Below are positions 44,111 through 58,055 of a stretch of DNA of 64,000 nucleotides, one piece after another. Position 1 is the first letter of the stretch. Each line of letters opens with the position of its first letter. The notes below the pieces were generated by a model. It saw only the letters and a program-made list of their open reading frames with translations. It searched no databases and was not told where the DNA came from. The stretch comes from Alisma plantago-aquatica (lineage: Eukaryota > Streptophyta > Magnoliopsida > Alismatales > Alismataceae). The DNA lies in contig OY856413.1 in NCBI GenBank assembly GCA_963693085.1, positions 104,352,801 to 104,416,800 of the forward strand, in the 5' to 3' direction. The position numbers and the translations under genes were made by a program.

Positions 44111-44128
44111 TGGCATCATTGATGAGAA
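44111..44128 (+). other. Decayed primer-binding site of D
   Basis: TGGCATCATTGATGAGAA lies 6 bp after the LTR end and fits the Athila site after several C-to-T and G-to-A changes. Confidence 0.45.
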
Positions 44129-44329
44129 AACAACAATGCCATCACCATGAGTGTTGCGACCGACCACTCTAGGTCATTTTTCTTTTCGTTTAGTTTTTTT
44201 ATTTGCAGTAGAGAATAATTGAGATTTTTTTCAAATTTACTAGTTTTATGTGTCTCACATTGCCAATTGAATTTTTATGTACTAGTGCATGGTTCACACT
44301 CAAACTCAGACTACAAAGAGTCCACTCCA

Positions 44330-45560
44330 CCTGGTGTAGATTGAGAAGAGATTTTGTGCAAGCCACAAGAGTTTGGGGATTCATCTGGGAAGCTCATTCA
44401 AATTCCCATACCACAGGCAGAGCAAGAACATATGATAGTTATGGATCCAAATGGTGAGGATCATTTGGAGGATGTGCCTAAGGAGCATGTAGTTTGGGAG
44501 AAGATAAAGGCATCATCAACCACAACTCAAAGTGGAGCAATTAAAAGTCAGTAGTGAATATTGGTAGCTAAAACAATTACCCATTACTGGTACTACTAAT
44601 CAAGTCTCAACAATTTCATGGGCATATCATGGAGGATTTGATGACACATATAAACAACATTTTGTAGATATGTGACATGTTGAATCTTAACATAGTTCCA
44701 ACCATGATTATTTATTTGAAGCTCCTTTCATACTCATTATCAGATAAAGACAAGGCTTGTTTCCTTAGCCTACGACTGGTGTCAATTGAAACTTGGGATT
44801 ATAGATATTTTCCACCTTAGAAGACAAATGATTTGGTGGGAGAAATCTACAATTTTAAGCATCATGTTGAAGAATCTTATTAATACGCATGAGAGAGGTT
44901 TTAGAACATGCTCAGGAAAGTCCCTCATCATGGGATTTATTTGTTTGGTCAAGCAAAGACATTTTATTATAACATGCATAAAGGGGATATGACTACTCTT
45001 GACACTGTAGGGGCAAGTTTCTTCCTTAATAAAAAGGCTAAAAGATGTCACAATATCTTAGAGAATATGGCTACGAACCAATCCTGGGGGAGGAGCAAGA
45101 AGCACCAACAATAGTCAATTTCTATGGAATCAAGTGAAATCACAGATGGATAGAATCATAGGGAAGCTTGACCAGAAATATGGCACCTTATCTGGAGATG
45201 AAGAGGAGGAGTGCATGTAATCGGGGCAGCAAAATAGGAGCGGTAACATTGAATATTCATGGTGGAGGGATTCGAAATTCTCTTATAAGGATCCTAATAG
45301 TTTTAGATCGACACAAGCATAACAGCCCAGCATGGCAACACTTCACAATAATATCAGTAGGATAGGGGTCCTAGTAAGATGTACAAGATATAAGACATAT
45401 TGGGAAACTCATGAGTCATAGAAAGGTATACATGGACCAATCAAAATGGGACCAGAAGAATCAAGCGGCTCAAATTAATGATTGAAAATAAAATTTCACA
45501 ACTAGCAATGTAGGTAGAAGTCATAAAGAAGTCAAACCAACAAGGTTTTCTAAGAAACAT
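44330..45560 (+). pseudogene. gag: Athila gag remnant in D
   Basis: Fragments in changing frames. Near 44900-45110 they read VPHHGIYLFGQAKTFYYNMHKGDM-like sequence and then LENMATNQSWG, matching the end of an Athila capsid region (compare CPHHGISQNQLIETFYRGVS in the complete element). Many stops; no full domain. Confidence 0.65.
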
Positions 45561-46099
45561 GAAGAAACATGATTATTCCCCCTAATAACCAACAAGTAAA
45601 GGTAGTTCTTCTTCATAGTGGTAAAGTGTTGGTGAAAGAGAAGAAAGTGATTCTAGAGAAGAATACAACACCATATGACACTGGGGTAGTGATAGACACA
45701 GTTCCTCTAGAAAAGCCACAAGACGTTGTATCTTAGGAGGAAGTCATAGAAGAGGAAAATTGGGAAAATAGAAATCCTGGAGTCTTACATTCCACCTAAT
45801 CGATGCAAAAATGTGACTCCTCTATCATTCCCCGATAGCTTGAAGGTCAAAAAGGTTGATCCGTAGTTAAAGAAATACTTGGATACTTTTAGGAAGCTCC
45901 ACATCATCCTACTTCTAGTATATGTCATTGAATAGATTCCCTTATATGAAATGTTCTTGAAGGATATCATCAAGAAATAAGAGGAGGTCATCAGATTTCA
46001 ATGTTGTGGTATTGCAAGAAGAAGATAGTGTCTTTCTACAAAGAAAATTTCCACATAAGTGACAAGATCCAGGATGTTTCAACATACCACGTTACATTG

Positions 46100-49000
46100 G
46101 CAAGGTCAACTTTTGAGAATCATTATGTGATTTTGGGGCAAGCATTAATATCATGGCACTAACCACATTCAAGAAATTGGGATTCAAAGAATCAAGTAAG
46201 AGAAACATGATAATCCAGCTTGCAAACAATTCAGTGGTGAGACCAGTACGCATATGTGAAGATGTTCTAGTGAAGGTGGACAAATTAATATTTCCTATAG
46301 ATTTTGTAGTCATGGAATTGTAGGATGACTATGGTAATGAACTAATCATAGGTAGGCCATTTGAGGCGACAAATAATGTGATTTAGAGTTAGAGAGAAGA
46401 ATGTTGACACTAGGAATCGAAGTGACTAATTCGAGATAAAGTTTCTAACAATCAATTGAGGAGAAGCCACAATGTCACATGATGTGACATTCTATTTGTG
46501 AGGTGGCCCTACTCTTAGGGAAACCATTTCTAGACATGGCACATTTCATGACAAAGGTGGATTAAGTCACTCTTATGGTAGATATTAATGAACACACAAA
46601 GAATATATCTTTGACAATGGATGTGAAGTGTAATAATGAATTGGAGAAGTGTGCTCAATCACGATCACAAAGGCAATCTCTTCTACCATCACGTAGGCTT
46701 ACCCTCAGCTAGCATTAGAACCTTCTCTAATGTAATGGTGGATAACTGCACATGCTACCATCTGTTAGAATAGTGTGCCTTGTTTCTAAAGGTGTTGTCA
46801 TGCTTCTATTTAAGACATTATGAGGAGTTGGGACCGCCTATACCCCCATTAGTCCCATATTTGCAATGTCCTATGAGTTGGAATTGACGCCACTTCCACT
46901 GCACCTGAAGAATAAATCTTGGAAGTGAACAACAAACTTCTAGTAATTATTTCTACACCACTGATTATTGAAGAGGAGGAACAACTACTCATTGTTCTAA
47001 ACAATCATCGGGTAATATTTGGGTGGGGTCCATTATTGACACTGAAGGGATCTCCCTTACTTTATGCCAACAGAAGATCTGGATTGAAGAGAGATCAAAA
47101 CTTGTGGCACAACCTCAGCAACGTCGAAGTCACATCATGAATGAGGTGGTAAATAAATAGGTAGTGAAGCTTCTATTGACAAGTATAATTTATGCTATTT
47201 TAGTTCTAAATGGGTTAGTCCAACTTAGGTAGTTCCTAAGAAGGGAGGAAAGACCTTCAATACAAAATTGACGAGCAAAGTTGTCTATACTAGATTAGTG
47301 ACTGAGTGGCAAGTTTGTATTGATAATTGCTGATTAAATGCCTCCACCTTAAAAAACCATTTTCCTCTACCATTTACAGATTAAATCCTTGAAATGCCCT
47401 GTGACCTCTCACAATTTTGCTTTCTAGATGATTATTCTGACTACAATCAAATTTCTATTGAGCCACAAGATCAAGAGAATTCAACCTTCACTTGTCCCTA
47501 TGGTACTTTTGCTTATTGTCGTCTACCTTTCGGTCTTCGTAATGCTCAAACAATGTATGGTATAGAGATGTCTTGAAATTTTTATGGATGATCTTTTGTT
47601 CTATGGAGAGTCATTTGAGGACAGTAGCCAGTCTTGACAAAGTTTTCTATTGATGTGAGAGGACTCACCTAGTTTCAAACTGGAAGAAATGCCATATGAT
47701 GGTCAGTGAAGGAATTTTACTAGGACACAAGGTATCCAACAAGGGGATGGAACTTGACCCGGTAAAGATGGAGGTAACTTAAAAACTACCTCCACCACCT
47801 ATGATGAAAGGGATTCAGAGTTTTTTAGGACATGCCAAATTTTCTCAATGTCTCATAAAATATTTTTCAAAGATTGCCAAACTGCTTTCTTAGTTGTTAG
47901 AAATGGACATCAAGTTGAGTTTTGATGATCACTATTTGGAAACTTTCGAGATTTCAAAGGAGAGACTGACCTTTGGACCCATGATGGTGTCTCCAGATTG
48001 AAGCCAACATTTTGAACTAATGTGTGATTCATGATACTATGAGGTTGGATATAATTTGGACCAATGTAAAGATCATTCTCTTTTTATCATTTATTAAGCG
48101 TCAAGAACTGGTAATGATGCTCAAAAAAATTATACCACCACTAAATAGGAACTTTTATCTGTTTCCTTTGCTTTCGATACATTTAGACCATATTTTTAGG
48201 GGCAAAGTTGATTTTTTGGACTAACCATGTAGCTACTAAGTACCTATTTCAAAAGAAGGATGCAAAGAAAACATTGATCTAATGGATTTTGTTACTACAA
48301 GAGTTTGACATAGAATTCAAGGATAAAGTTGGAGTGGATAATGTATGAGCAGATGATTTGTCTCATTTATAGAGGGTGAATGAGTCACTGTTGGATATAT
48401 TAATTGTTGAGGATTTTCCCGATGAGCAACTTTTTTCTATGAGAGATAAAGTCCCCTGGTATGCACATATAGTGAATTACTTGGCTTGTAGAGAACTACA
48501 AGGAGATTGGGGATACTAGGAGCAGGAGTGATTTTTTCATTCATTGAATTTTTATGTTTGCGACGACCCTATTTTTCTTAACCATTGGAGAGATAGAATT
48601 TTGAGGAAGTATTTTCCCAAGTGTGAGTTTGAGAGAATACTTTCTCATTTGCATTCTCCACCCACCGAGGGACACCATGTTAGCACAAAGGATAAATGTT
48701 ATGGTGTTGGAGAGTAGTTTCTATTTTCCACCCTTGTTTAAGGATGCATATGACTTTGTGAGGAGGTGTGATGCATGTCAACAGTCAGGAAATATATCTA
48801 GAAGACTCAAAATGCCCCTAGTATGTTTCAGGAATTTGAGATGTTTAATCATTGGGGAATATATTTCATGGGACCCTTTGTTTCTTACCAAATTTTAACC
48901 TCTATATTTTTCTTACAGTCAATTATGTGTCTAAATGGGCAGATGCAATTCCAACCCAGACTAATGATGCATAGATTGTATGCCTCTTGTAAAGAAACTT

Positions 49001-49690
49001 ATATTATACCTGGGATGTTCATAAGTGATGCATGTTCTCACTTCAAAAATAGGAAGTTTGGAGTTTTGTTGAGCGAATATGGACTTAAGCATAGGGTAGG
49101 AACCCAATGCCACCTGCAGACTCAAGGATAGGTGGAGGCGTCCAATAGAGAGATACAAATGATACTGGAATAGATCGTTTTGAGTAGTATGACAAAGTGG
49201 AGCATGAAATTGAATGATGCTCTTTGGGATTATAGGACAACTTTTAAAAACACCCATTGCCATGACACCATACAAACTAGTCTATGGCCAGGCATGTCAC
49301 TTGCCTGTGGAACTGGAACATGAAGATAATGTGCCTTAGGGAAATTGAACTTGGATTTGACTAGTACAGGGAGAAAACAAAGACTAGAGCTTAATAGATT
49401 GAATGAGATTAGGCTAGATGCCTATTAGAATTCAAGGATATATAAGGTAGGACAAATAAAATCCATGACCACCATATTCTGCATAAGACATTCCTATCAG
49501 GACAACGAGTGTTATTATTCATTTATAGGATGAAGTTACATATGGAGAAGTTGAGATCCCGATAGAGTGGACCTTATGTGGTGGTTAGAATTTTCCTTCA
49601 TGGAGCAGTAGAGATTAGTGATGGTTCCAAGACATTTTTGACCAATGCATAGCATCTCAAACTTTTTTGGAGGAGAAATGGTTCATGAGG
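46100..49690 (+). pseudogene. pol: Athila pol remnant in D
   Basis: Protease near 46120-46390 (DFGASINIMALTTFKKLGF, LIIGRPFEA). RT at 47200-47640 (VVPKKGGK, FPLPF, CRLPFGLRNAQ, FMDDLLFYG). RNase H at 48000-48370 with LLQEFDIEFKD. Integrase zinc region and core at 48620-49330 (RCDACQQSGNISRR, GIYFMGPFVSY, ALWDYRTTFKN). C-terminal tail at about 49480-49680. Stops and shifts occur every few dozen codons, so the copy is much older than the element at 23864-40335. Confidence 0.85.
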
Positions 49691-49914
49691 AGGATTTGAA
49701 GCTCATTGAGCTTCCTTGAGAATTTAGATGATTTTTGAGCCTAAGACATTAAACAAGGGAGCTTATGGGATGCAACCCACTTTAGTTTGTATTATTTACT
49801 TTTTGTTTAAGTCATCTTTTTTTTTATAATTCATACTTTTTATAATAGTTACTTAGGTAACACAATGAAGAAAAGGTGCCTTGATGTGTCTTGTATGGTG
49901 TGCATAATTTCATA

Positions 49915-50699
49915 GTGTTGGTACTACCAAAGACACCATAGGTAGTACCAACCTATCATCCGAGAATCATAGGGAACTTTGGAAATTTTGGTACCACTGA
50001 TAGGAGGTTCGGTGGCACCAAATTCTTATCAGCAAGAGCCTATGTGAGTTCCATTAAGCTTGGTACAACCGACATCACCATCGGTAGCACTACCATTTTC
50101 AAGAAGAAATCATAGAGCTATAGGAAAATATCATCGATACCACCAAGAGGCTGCTCGGTGGTACCAACCCATCCATCTCAAACAAGAAAAAGGACAACAC
50201 AGATCAATACCACTAACACAAAAGTCAGTGGAACCATTATTTTTTTATGAAGCCTCGGAAACTACAAGAAGTCAAGCCATACTACCACTAAGACCCATCT
50301 CAGTAGCACTAATAATAAATTTGATTACACCAACACATGATCTTAGTGGAACTGAAACAAAGATCAGGTGCGAGACAGGATCAACTTGTACCACTAACAC
50401 ACACATCGGTGAAACCTACACAAAGACTATATATCTGGTACCGACAACAATGATCGAGATTTTTTTCATCCAACAATTGGTGGCACCGATCCATGCAAAT
50501 AATTGAGAGTAGGTACAACCGACATCACTTGATACCACTAAAGAAGACAAATATGTAGGATGGTATATTGATGGGCCAAAGTTGTTGGTATCGATGGATG
50601 GAACTGAGGAAGCTAAAGATAGGAACAAGTCGATGTGACCAACACCTCATGTAGGTACTACTGACACCGTGTTGAAAAAGGTACCCTTAACTATAAAAG
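49915..50699 (+). promoter_or_regulatory. Internal repeat cluster and TATA of D
   Basis: Some 750 bp filled with short motifs around GGTACCACCGA / TCGGTGGTACCA (for example 49918-49962, 50007-50027, 50080-50095, 50152-50170 and 50640-50665), followed by TATAAAAG at 50692-50699. The accessory ORF begins after the LARD insertion at about 61755, which would be ~55 bp downstream of the TATA box before insertion. ORFs through the cluster (for example 50060-50506) look like chance frames. Confidence 0.5.
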
Positions 50700-50705
50700 G
50701 GGATG

Positions 50706-50710
50706 TAAGG
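50706..50710. repeat. Target-site duplication TAAGG
   Basis: TAAGG before the LARD-like element recurs at 61613-61617 directly after it. Confidence 0.88.
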
Positions 50711-53700
50711 TGTTATGACTGTATCTGAGCTTAATCAGTAAATTAGGGTTTACTAGGATGATTGTATGCTTAACTAAGTTGATCATTGTTTAAAGCTTGA
50801 TTAGTGATGGTACTTAATTTTTGATGTTTTAAATATAATGAGAAGGTTTAATCATACTTTGATTTAGATAATTAGGGTTAAGATTTGGAAACCCTAATCG
50901 CCCCAAATTAGGGTTTTGATGACATATGAAAACAAAATTTGATAAGTATAATGTCTCACTAAATGATTTTTAGTATTTTATTTGTAACTATGGTTTCAAT
51001 CAAATTTAGATATGATTTGGATATATAAAATGTAAACAATATTTTAAAATATCAAAAATTTTGAAGAATGTTCTGACCTATTTATCGGTCGAGTTTCATA
51101 CTCGACTGATCATATTTTCAAATTATTATAGCAGTGTGGTAATTGAATTTTATCTTTTTATTGGTATATCCAATTGATCTCAAATTTTAACTGCTATTTT
51201 TATACTCAATTTAGACATCTTATTAAATTGGTGTAATTTTTGGATGATTTTTTATCTCTACAAAGAGGGGTGTCGGTCGAGTTCTGTGAAGGACAAACTC
51301 GACCGACCATGCAGCTGACTGCAATATAATAGTGTAGTATTTGATTTTTATTTATTTATTGGTAACTTAAAATGATCTAAATTTTTTAAAATTTCTTAAA
51401 ATCTCAATTTTAGACATTTGGGTAAAGTTTCATACTTTTTGGATGAGGTTTGAGTTCCAAAACGTGTGGTTTCGGTCGAGTTTATAACTCAGCCGACCAA
51501 CCAGTCTGAGAAAAATAAAAATACAATGAGGGGCTTGTTTGCAAATGTTCTAAGCACCTCAATTCATCTATATCACTAACCTAACACACAAGGAGCTCTC
51601 ATAACATCCTTCCAGTCAAATAAATGAAATTCTTGAGAGAGAGGAGAGCTAGGGTTTTGAGTAGAGAAAGCGGTGGAGATGTTGACCTAGGGTTTCTCTA
51701 TCTGAGATATGATGAAATCAAGTAAGTTTAGCTTCTTTGCATAGACTTTAATGGTGAATCTTATCTCACATGTCAAGATTCCATCCTTCATCTGATTTGA
51801 TATGAAATGGTATCAAAACTTCTGCTTTTCTCACTCTTTCTTCATACTCCCTCATTTTTAGGGTTTCCGAGTTGAAAGGAAGAAGAATTGGGTGAATTGA
51901 TAGGGATTTGATATGAGATCAAGCTTTTTAGGGATGAGCTGTGTTTTTAAGAGTGTTTTCACACCTTAGGGTGAGTGGGAACTTCCTTTAAATAGTATAT
52001 TGCATGAAAATTGGTTAAATCATCTATAATGTTTAATTGCTTAGTATGCGACTACAAACCCTGAATTGTCTGTTTGATCTAAGTTGTTGCAAAATGATAT
52101 GAAATCGATTCTTCCTCTATTTTGATGAATTTCAGATGATAAAATCATATTATAAATGTATACAATACATCCTAATGAGAATTCCTTAAGTATTCATGGA
52201 GGTTATAAGAGTTAACTGAAATATAGGGAATTTGTCTATGACTGAAATTGATGTATAATTAAATAGAGAAATTTGTCTATTTAGATCCCCTTGGTTACGA
52301 ATGATTATTTATTTGAATGCATAGTACATATATGTCAGATATTATCTTGGATTTCATTTAAGGTGAATAGTGTTTTCTTGATATCTCAGTAAAGAGGGTG
52401 AAACCCTAGATGCGAGGAAAGTTGGATATTTGTGAATAGATATCGTGAAATCCATTTGAAGGGATTTTCTTGACATGATAGACTTTATTTATTCAATTTT
52501 ATTATTTATGCATGATATCTTAGTGAATGGCATGGAAACCCAAATTCAGCTCAGTTCTAAGGTTTCATACATATATTGATTTTATATGATTTGCTGATAG
52601 TAATCTTTTTTTAGTGAATGTTTATGTAGCATGAAATCCTTATGAGAGCCATGTGATAAGTGAATGAGGTAAATGAAACACTAAGGGTATGGTGTTCAAT
52701 GAATCAATTGTTGTGATATCAATGTTCTCAGTATGAGGTGCGGTGATGCTTAATTGTTCAGTTGTGGTAAATGTTATCAGATGGTCTATGAAATGAATGG
52801 TTTACAATGATTAACTAAGATATGTTCATGTGATGATTGAATTGTGAATGTAAAGAGTGAATTAGACATGTATATGCCTTGAATCCTATAGAATCCTCAT
52901 AGGATGAGGCCTGCACTGTGAGGAGGAAACAGTTTCCCGACTAGAGGTAGTCCAGATCGAGGTAAGTTGGAGTGCACCAGTAGGTTACGAGGGTCTTGAC
53001 CAGTAGGGCAGACTCCTTACAATTGTGTGGTAACCAACACCAACCGGGGATGCCAGTGGTACCTGTGTTACATGTTGTAGTGATCAGTGGTTAGTAGGTC
53101 CACTGATGCAAAGTAAGCCTGAGGGCTTTGGCTCACCGTCTGAGTACCCATGTTGAAAGGTTGAGTCTGAGATATCCGACAACTCCCATTAGTCGCCGCG
53201 AGGTAGACGTGCTGAGGCTCGCTGCAGATGGGTTCTTACTCGAGAGATAGGCTTAAGAACCTGGGTATGCTTCTAAGCCTTGTACAGTGAAATCATAGCA
53301 TACTGTGATTCTTTCACATGTTGTGGTACATCTCATGTGGGTTCAGGGCATAATAAGATGAATGAGAGGTTAAACAAGTGTGTGCAGTTATTCAATTACT
53401 CTTTGTATGTTTTTTAATTATTAGTTCTCTTTATGATCAATCAAGCATTTCATATATGTATGCACTCTTATAGATATCTAGAGTATTTTGCCATATTTAT
53501 GATTGTCAATGATTAGACTCTTTAAAGCTTACTACTGTTATAATTGATATCAGTTGCTCAAAAGTATATATGTAATTATATTAGTTCTTTAGACTGTTTC
53601 TTTGAAGTACTCATTCACTGAGAGAGTAGGTTCACCCCTCTACTCACAATTTTTAGGGAAATCACATTGATTTGAAGAAGGTCAATGTGTCAGAGTAGAT

Positions 53701-54605
53701 ATACCACATGAGTTATATATGAGATCAGTTAGTTCAGTCGGTCCCTATCACTCTAGGTCCTTGTATAGATGTGAGAGAGTTGTAAATATTGTTTTGTATG
53801 TTTGTTTCCATAATAAGAGAGAATGCAAATGATTGTCATGTCATATGTACATGGAATTATGAGAAATAGAATGAATGTATGGATGTGTATCATTGATGTT
53901 GAGATCATATTACAGTAATGAAAGTTTAATTCTCTTATAAAGTTTATTCATGTGATTGGATGCGAGAAAATAAGAGTTTTTTTTTTGTCAGCAAAAATCC
54001 TATTACTTTTGTGAAATACCAAAACTTAAGGTACAAGAAGACGCACCCCCTAATCCTCTGAGAGGATTACTAAAACAGCAAAAAAATGCTAACGGTCTTG
54101 CGCAGAAGACCCATACAAATAGAGGAGGACTCAGTCAAAGAACAAACATCAAAAGCGTTCATATAAGCAAAAGCAAATATTTCTAAAACCTACTTTGATG
54201 AGGAACTCCACTAGCAATACGCCCACCCACAAAGAGTGCAAACTCATCATCCTAGGCTGGAGAGTATCAGCCAAAGCCTGTACTCGAGCCTTAAATGGAG
54301 TTTAGAGGCAAAGTCCCATCTAGCTTCATCAGCTACCTCAACCTACCATTGGTAGCCCATCCTGTGTACCTGCCGGTTCTATAGAGCTTTGATATCTGAA
54401 TCAACTGTATCGATCACCAAGAGCAGAATCTAGGAACTCCCTTCACACATGCATTATCCACACTCACAAAAATAGTCAGGTATCGAGCTCGAAATAAAAG
54501 GAAGAATAATAATAATAATCAGGAGTGAACTTTGTATCAAGTATAATCCTCATAGTCACGCCCTAATCTCATGATTGGTGGTAATCGTGGGATGCAGGTG
54601 TGACA
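50711..54605 (+). repeat. 5' LTR of the LARD-like element
   Basis: 3895 bp, TGTTATGACTG...GTGTGACA. Three inverted repeats with arms CGGTCGAG/CTCGACCG (about 51085-51111, 51272-51306 and 51473-51502) precede a TATA-like CTATATC (51568). A ~510-bp A-tailed retroposon is inserted near 53977-54490. Short ORFs are chance frames. Confidence 0.88.
53977..54490 (-). mobile_element. A-tailed retroposon insertion in the LTR
   Basis: Present in the 5' LTR and absent at the matching point of the 3' LTR (about 61497). It begins with a T-run on the plus strand (about 53977-53986), so it is a minus-strand insertion with a 3' A-tail. At ~510 bp it may be a truncated LINE end or a SINE; no protein or tRNA-like box is clear. 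Confidence 0.6.
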
Positions 54606-54612
54606 ATTATTT

Positions 54613-54624
54613 TGGTATCTGAGC
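54613..54624 (+). other. Primer-binding site of the LARD-like element
   Basis: TGGTATCTGAGC, one change from the initiator-Met site TGGTATCAGAGC, 7 bp after the LTR end. Confidence 0.85.
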
Positions 54625-57600
54625 TTAGGCTGAGTTGTCAGGGACCATTAAGATAGAATGTCAGAGTTATTAGTGTGGCATTTAAGAGTTGATGTGTCTA
54701 TAGCTCTAGTAAGTCTGGGTGTTTGGATACCCTGGCCCGATATCTGGATACTTATATTGACCAGTATCAAGCTACTCTATCTATTCTTCTCTAGATGCCC
54801 TGGCCAGGTATGCAGAGGAAGGATGGAATAGGGAGAAACCCTAGAAATTTTAGTGTTAGGAGATAAAAAAGTAATGAAGGAGTAAGAGAATAAACATAGA
54901 ATGTGATACAACTCTTGATTTATATTGCTTCTTTGATTGTAGATAAATAGAAAAGATCTTATATGTATGAATTCAGATTATCAGTTTGTAGAATATATAT
55001 GGTTCTTTTATATTGTTGTATATCATGAAGTGATTTAGTTATATTATATTCTTTGTATCAACTAGACCAGAAGTTATGTTTAAATGAGTTTTCCCTAAGT
55101 GGGTATTCGTTCCACATGTTTGAGATTAATAGGATTTGATTAATCATGAGTAACTCTTGGCTTCAGGACTATAGGTTTGGCCTGGTCCAGCTGGTAGGAT
55201 GCGTTACTGGGATCTAATGGCTCCTATTAATAATATACTAAGAATGGATTCTAGATAAATTAGACCCACATCATAGTGAGAATGTACATACACTAAGATG
55301 CTGAAACATATGGGAAAGGTTATAATAGTTACAAATTAGTGAGAACTGATATCTGAGATCCAACTTTGGGACCTCATATGCGAGTCCCTTAATCGGGAAT
55401 AAAGGAACACGACATAAAGTTCAGGTTAAGTTTAATGATTAGTATTGTATGAATTTTAAATATGAAATATGAAAAAGATATGAGAAAAGTATGTAAAGGT
55501 CAAGATAGTAAGAATCAATCATGAGGAATGGATCATATCATTGAGTACAATGCTTTTATGTACTCCAAAGCAAAAGTAAAATAGAAGAAAATAGTTAAAT
55601 ATACAATAAGTACATAGAAGTGAAGAGTCTTCAGAAGAGTTAAAGTAAAGAGAATTAGATGAACATGTAAATCATAAGACTAGATTAAAAAGCCTAGTTG
55701 AAACAAAGAGAAATGTTAGAAATAATGAGCTTGATTAAGAACGAGGGTTATGATATAATTGAGAGCATGGAATGTATACACCTTTATTAATAAGTTTAAT
55801 ACATTCATCCTTACTACCTTTGGATTCAAAGTCAACAATAAACTAGTTTCTAAAAGAAGAACAAAAGTGTAGCTTAACAAATGAATAAGTCATACAAAGG
55901 TAGACTATATTTAGGAGAGAAAAACTTGATTGAAAGAGAAACTAAGTTTGATACATGCATGAGCCGTTTGATTTAAAATGAAGGATATGTAATGTATTAA
56001 ACATGAGGTGAAACTAGTAGAGAGATGATTGATTTAGAATTTCAACTTCACATTAGTAGAAGGATAAAGAGAAATATAAGTAACATGATCATAAGAGAAA
56101 AAATTAGAAGTTAAAGATGACAGGTGGAAGAGTAGTATATGGTAAGAGGATTATGGAAAGTAAATAAGGGTTTGAAACATAATGAAGTAATATAAATTAT
56201 AAAAGAAAGAGGTTAAGAGATTCAATCAAGTGCTAGTTAGTTAAGTATCCTTGTTGATAACTAATTTAACCTAAATACGACAAATGTATTAAGGGAATGT
56301 TTGAAGATCAAAATTCTAATTCTAAGAATCATCTTCTCTTTTGCATCTTCCTTAATTAGAGCAATGTGGGAATGAAGTGATAAGAAAATGAATCATATAT
56401 GATGCATAACCACCAAGGTAGAGACATCTAGTGAATGTAATAATGACACAAAATATGATGATGAAACCCTAGCAGGGTAAATTGAGAATGTAATCTATCT
56501 AAAAGGCCAATTAAGGAAAGGAAATTCAATTGATAAGATAAAGAAGACTTTAAAACTTGTGAGATCCAAAGTTTGAATTTCAAATTAAGGGAGCAAAGTC
56601 ACATAAAAATAATGTCATGCTACTGATAAGGACCAAATCCTAGAATGTTTAGAGTTTTAGTAGGTCAAGGGATGCCACTAGTGATTTGACCTGGAATACT
56701 AGCATCTCTATAAAACAAGTTCATGAGATTTGCACTATGAGAAGTAAACCAGCACTGATAGTAATCCATGGTTTAAAGATAGCTAATCTGAAAGGTTGAT
56801 GAACAATATGAAAATTATTTAGAGAAAGGGGTAAGAAATAAATTTTAAAATGTAACAAGTGTCTTTTGAACATAAGAAGAGGTGCAAGATGAGCAAAATG
56901 TAATCTAAAACAAATTCTTGCAGTGATATCAAGAATGATGAATAATCTATTCTTACCTTGTATGTTTCAATTTTAGGGCAGTTTATTCTATATGATCAAA
57001 ATGAGAAGGATAAGTAACAAGAAGTAAGTAGTAATGAATGAGGAGATAAGATAAAACAATGGCTTTCAGTAATATATGAATTTGTTTTTAGAAGTGTAAT
57101 ATGTTGAAGGTATAATGAGGGATGTAAATTAGTTCTATGTATGATTTCAGTGTACAAGTGCAAGCAATATGTTAATTTCAGATGTCTGATAGTTGTAGTC
57201 ATTCATACCAGTAATCCATCTTAGTATTGTACAAATGAGGTATGGTGATATGGGTTGAATGATGATGGAACATATGAAGGGTTACCCTGAATAAGGTAGT
57301 CTTACCTATACACTCATATGAATAGAAGGGATGGTAATGATATTGTATTGATATGAAACCGTAATGAGCTATAGCTTGTTATACCTAGCTTTAATATAAC
57401 TAAGTGATGGTAATTGGGTATGAATAGTCCTTGAATGACTAATACAATCATGGAGTACTTTGTTACTGTTGTTGAAACTTTAGTATGCTATAATCTGATG
57501 GTTACACCTTGAATTATGTGTGGGTTCATACATGAGAATAGTATGGAATGTGATGGTGATGCTTCACCTTATGCATACATGATCCAATGGGGATGTCGTG

Positions 57601-58055
57601 AGTAGTATTGTACAATTTTTGTTGAATCTAGTCTTCTAACTCAAGACTATTTTGCTATTTGAGTAGCACAATAGTAAAATTCAAAACAACATGGTGAACT
57701 CTCATTTGTGACTTAGAGGTAATACATAACAATAGTACATATTGAGTCGTATGAATTGAGGTAGTTGGATCGGATTATCAATGTTGAGGTAACACCTCAA
57801 GAGTATGAAAATTTTGAAATGGTTGTTTCTCTCTCTTCCCTATGATTGATTGTGGCATAGAGAATTTGTTTGTTGTCATTGAGCAGTCATGATTTAAACA
57901 TGTTGTGATTAGAAAAGAAATAAAGGACTTAATGTTGAATGATACATTCAAGTATGAAATACAAGAATATAATGACATGTAAGATATTAGAAGCTCAAAA
58001 TAAACCTTGAAAGTACTTTTCTTGCATATTTATGTTTCGGGGGCAAAACCTTTTT

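Larger units (their letters stand above)
42423..50710 (+). mobile_element. Degenerate Athila-type element D, left part
   Basis: Plus-strand order: LTR-like region, decayed primer site, gag, protease, RT, RNase H, integrase, repeat cluster and TATA box. All ORFs are full of stops. The element is split at 50710 by the LARD-like element and continues at 61618 with its accessory ORF. No 3' LTR is seen before the window ends. Confidence 0.75.
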
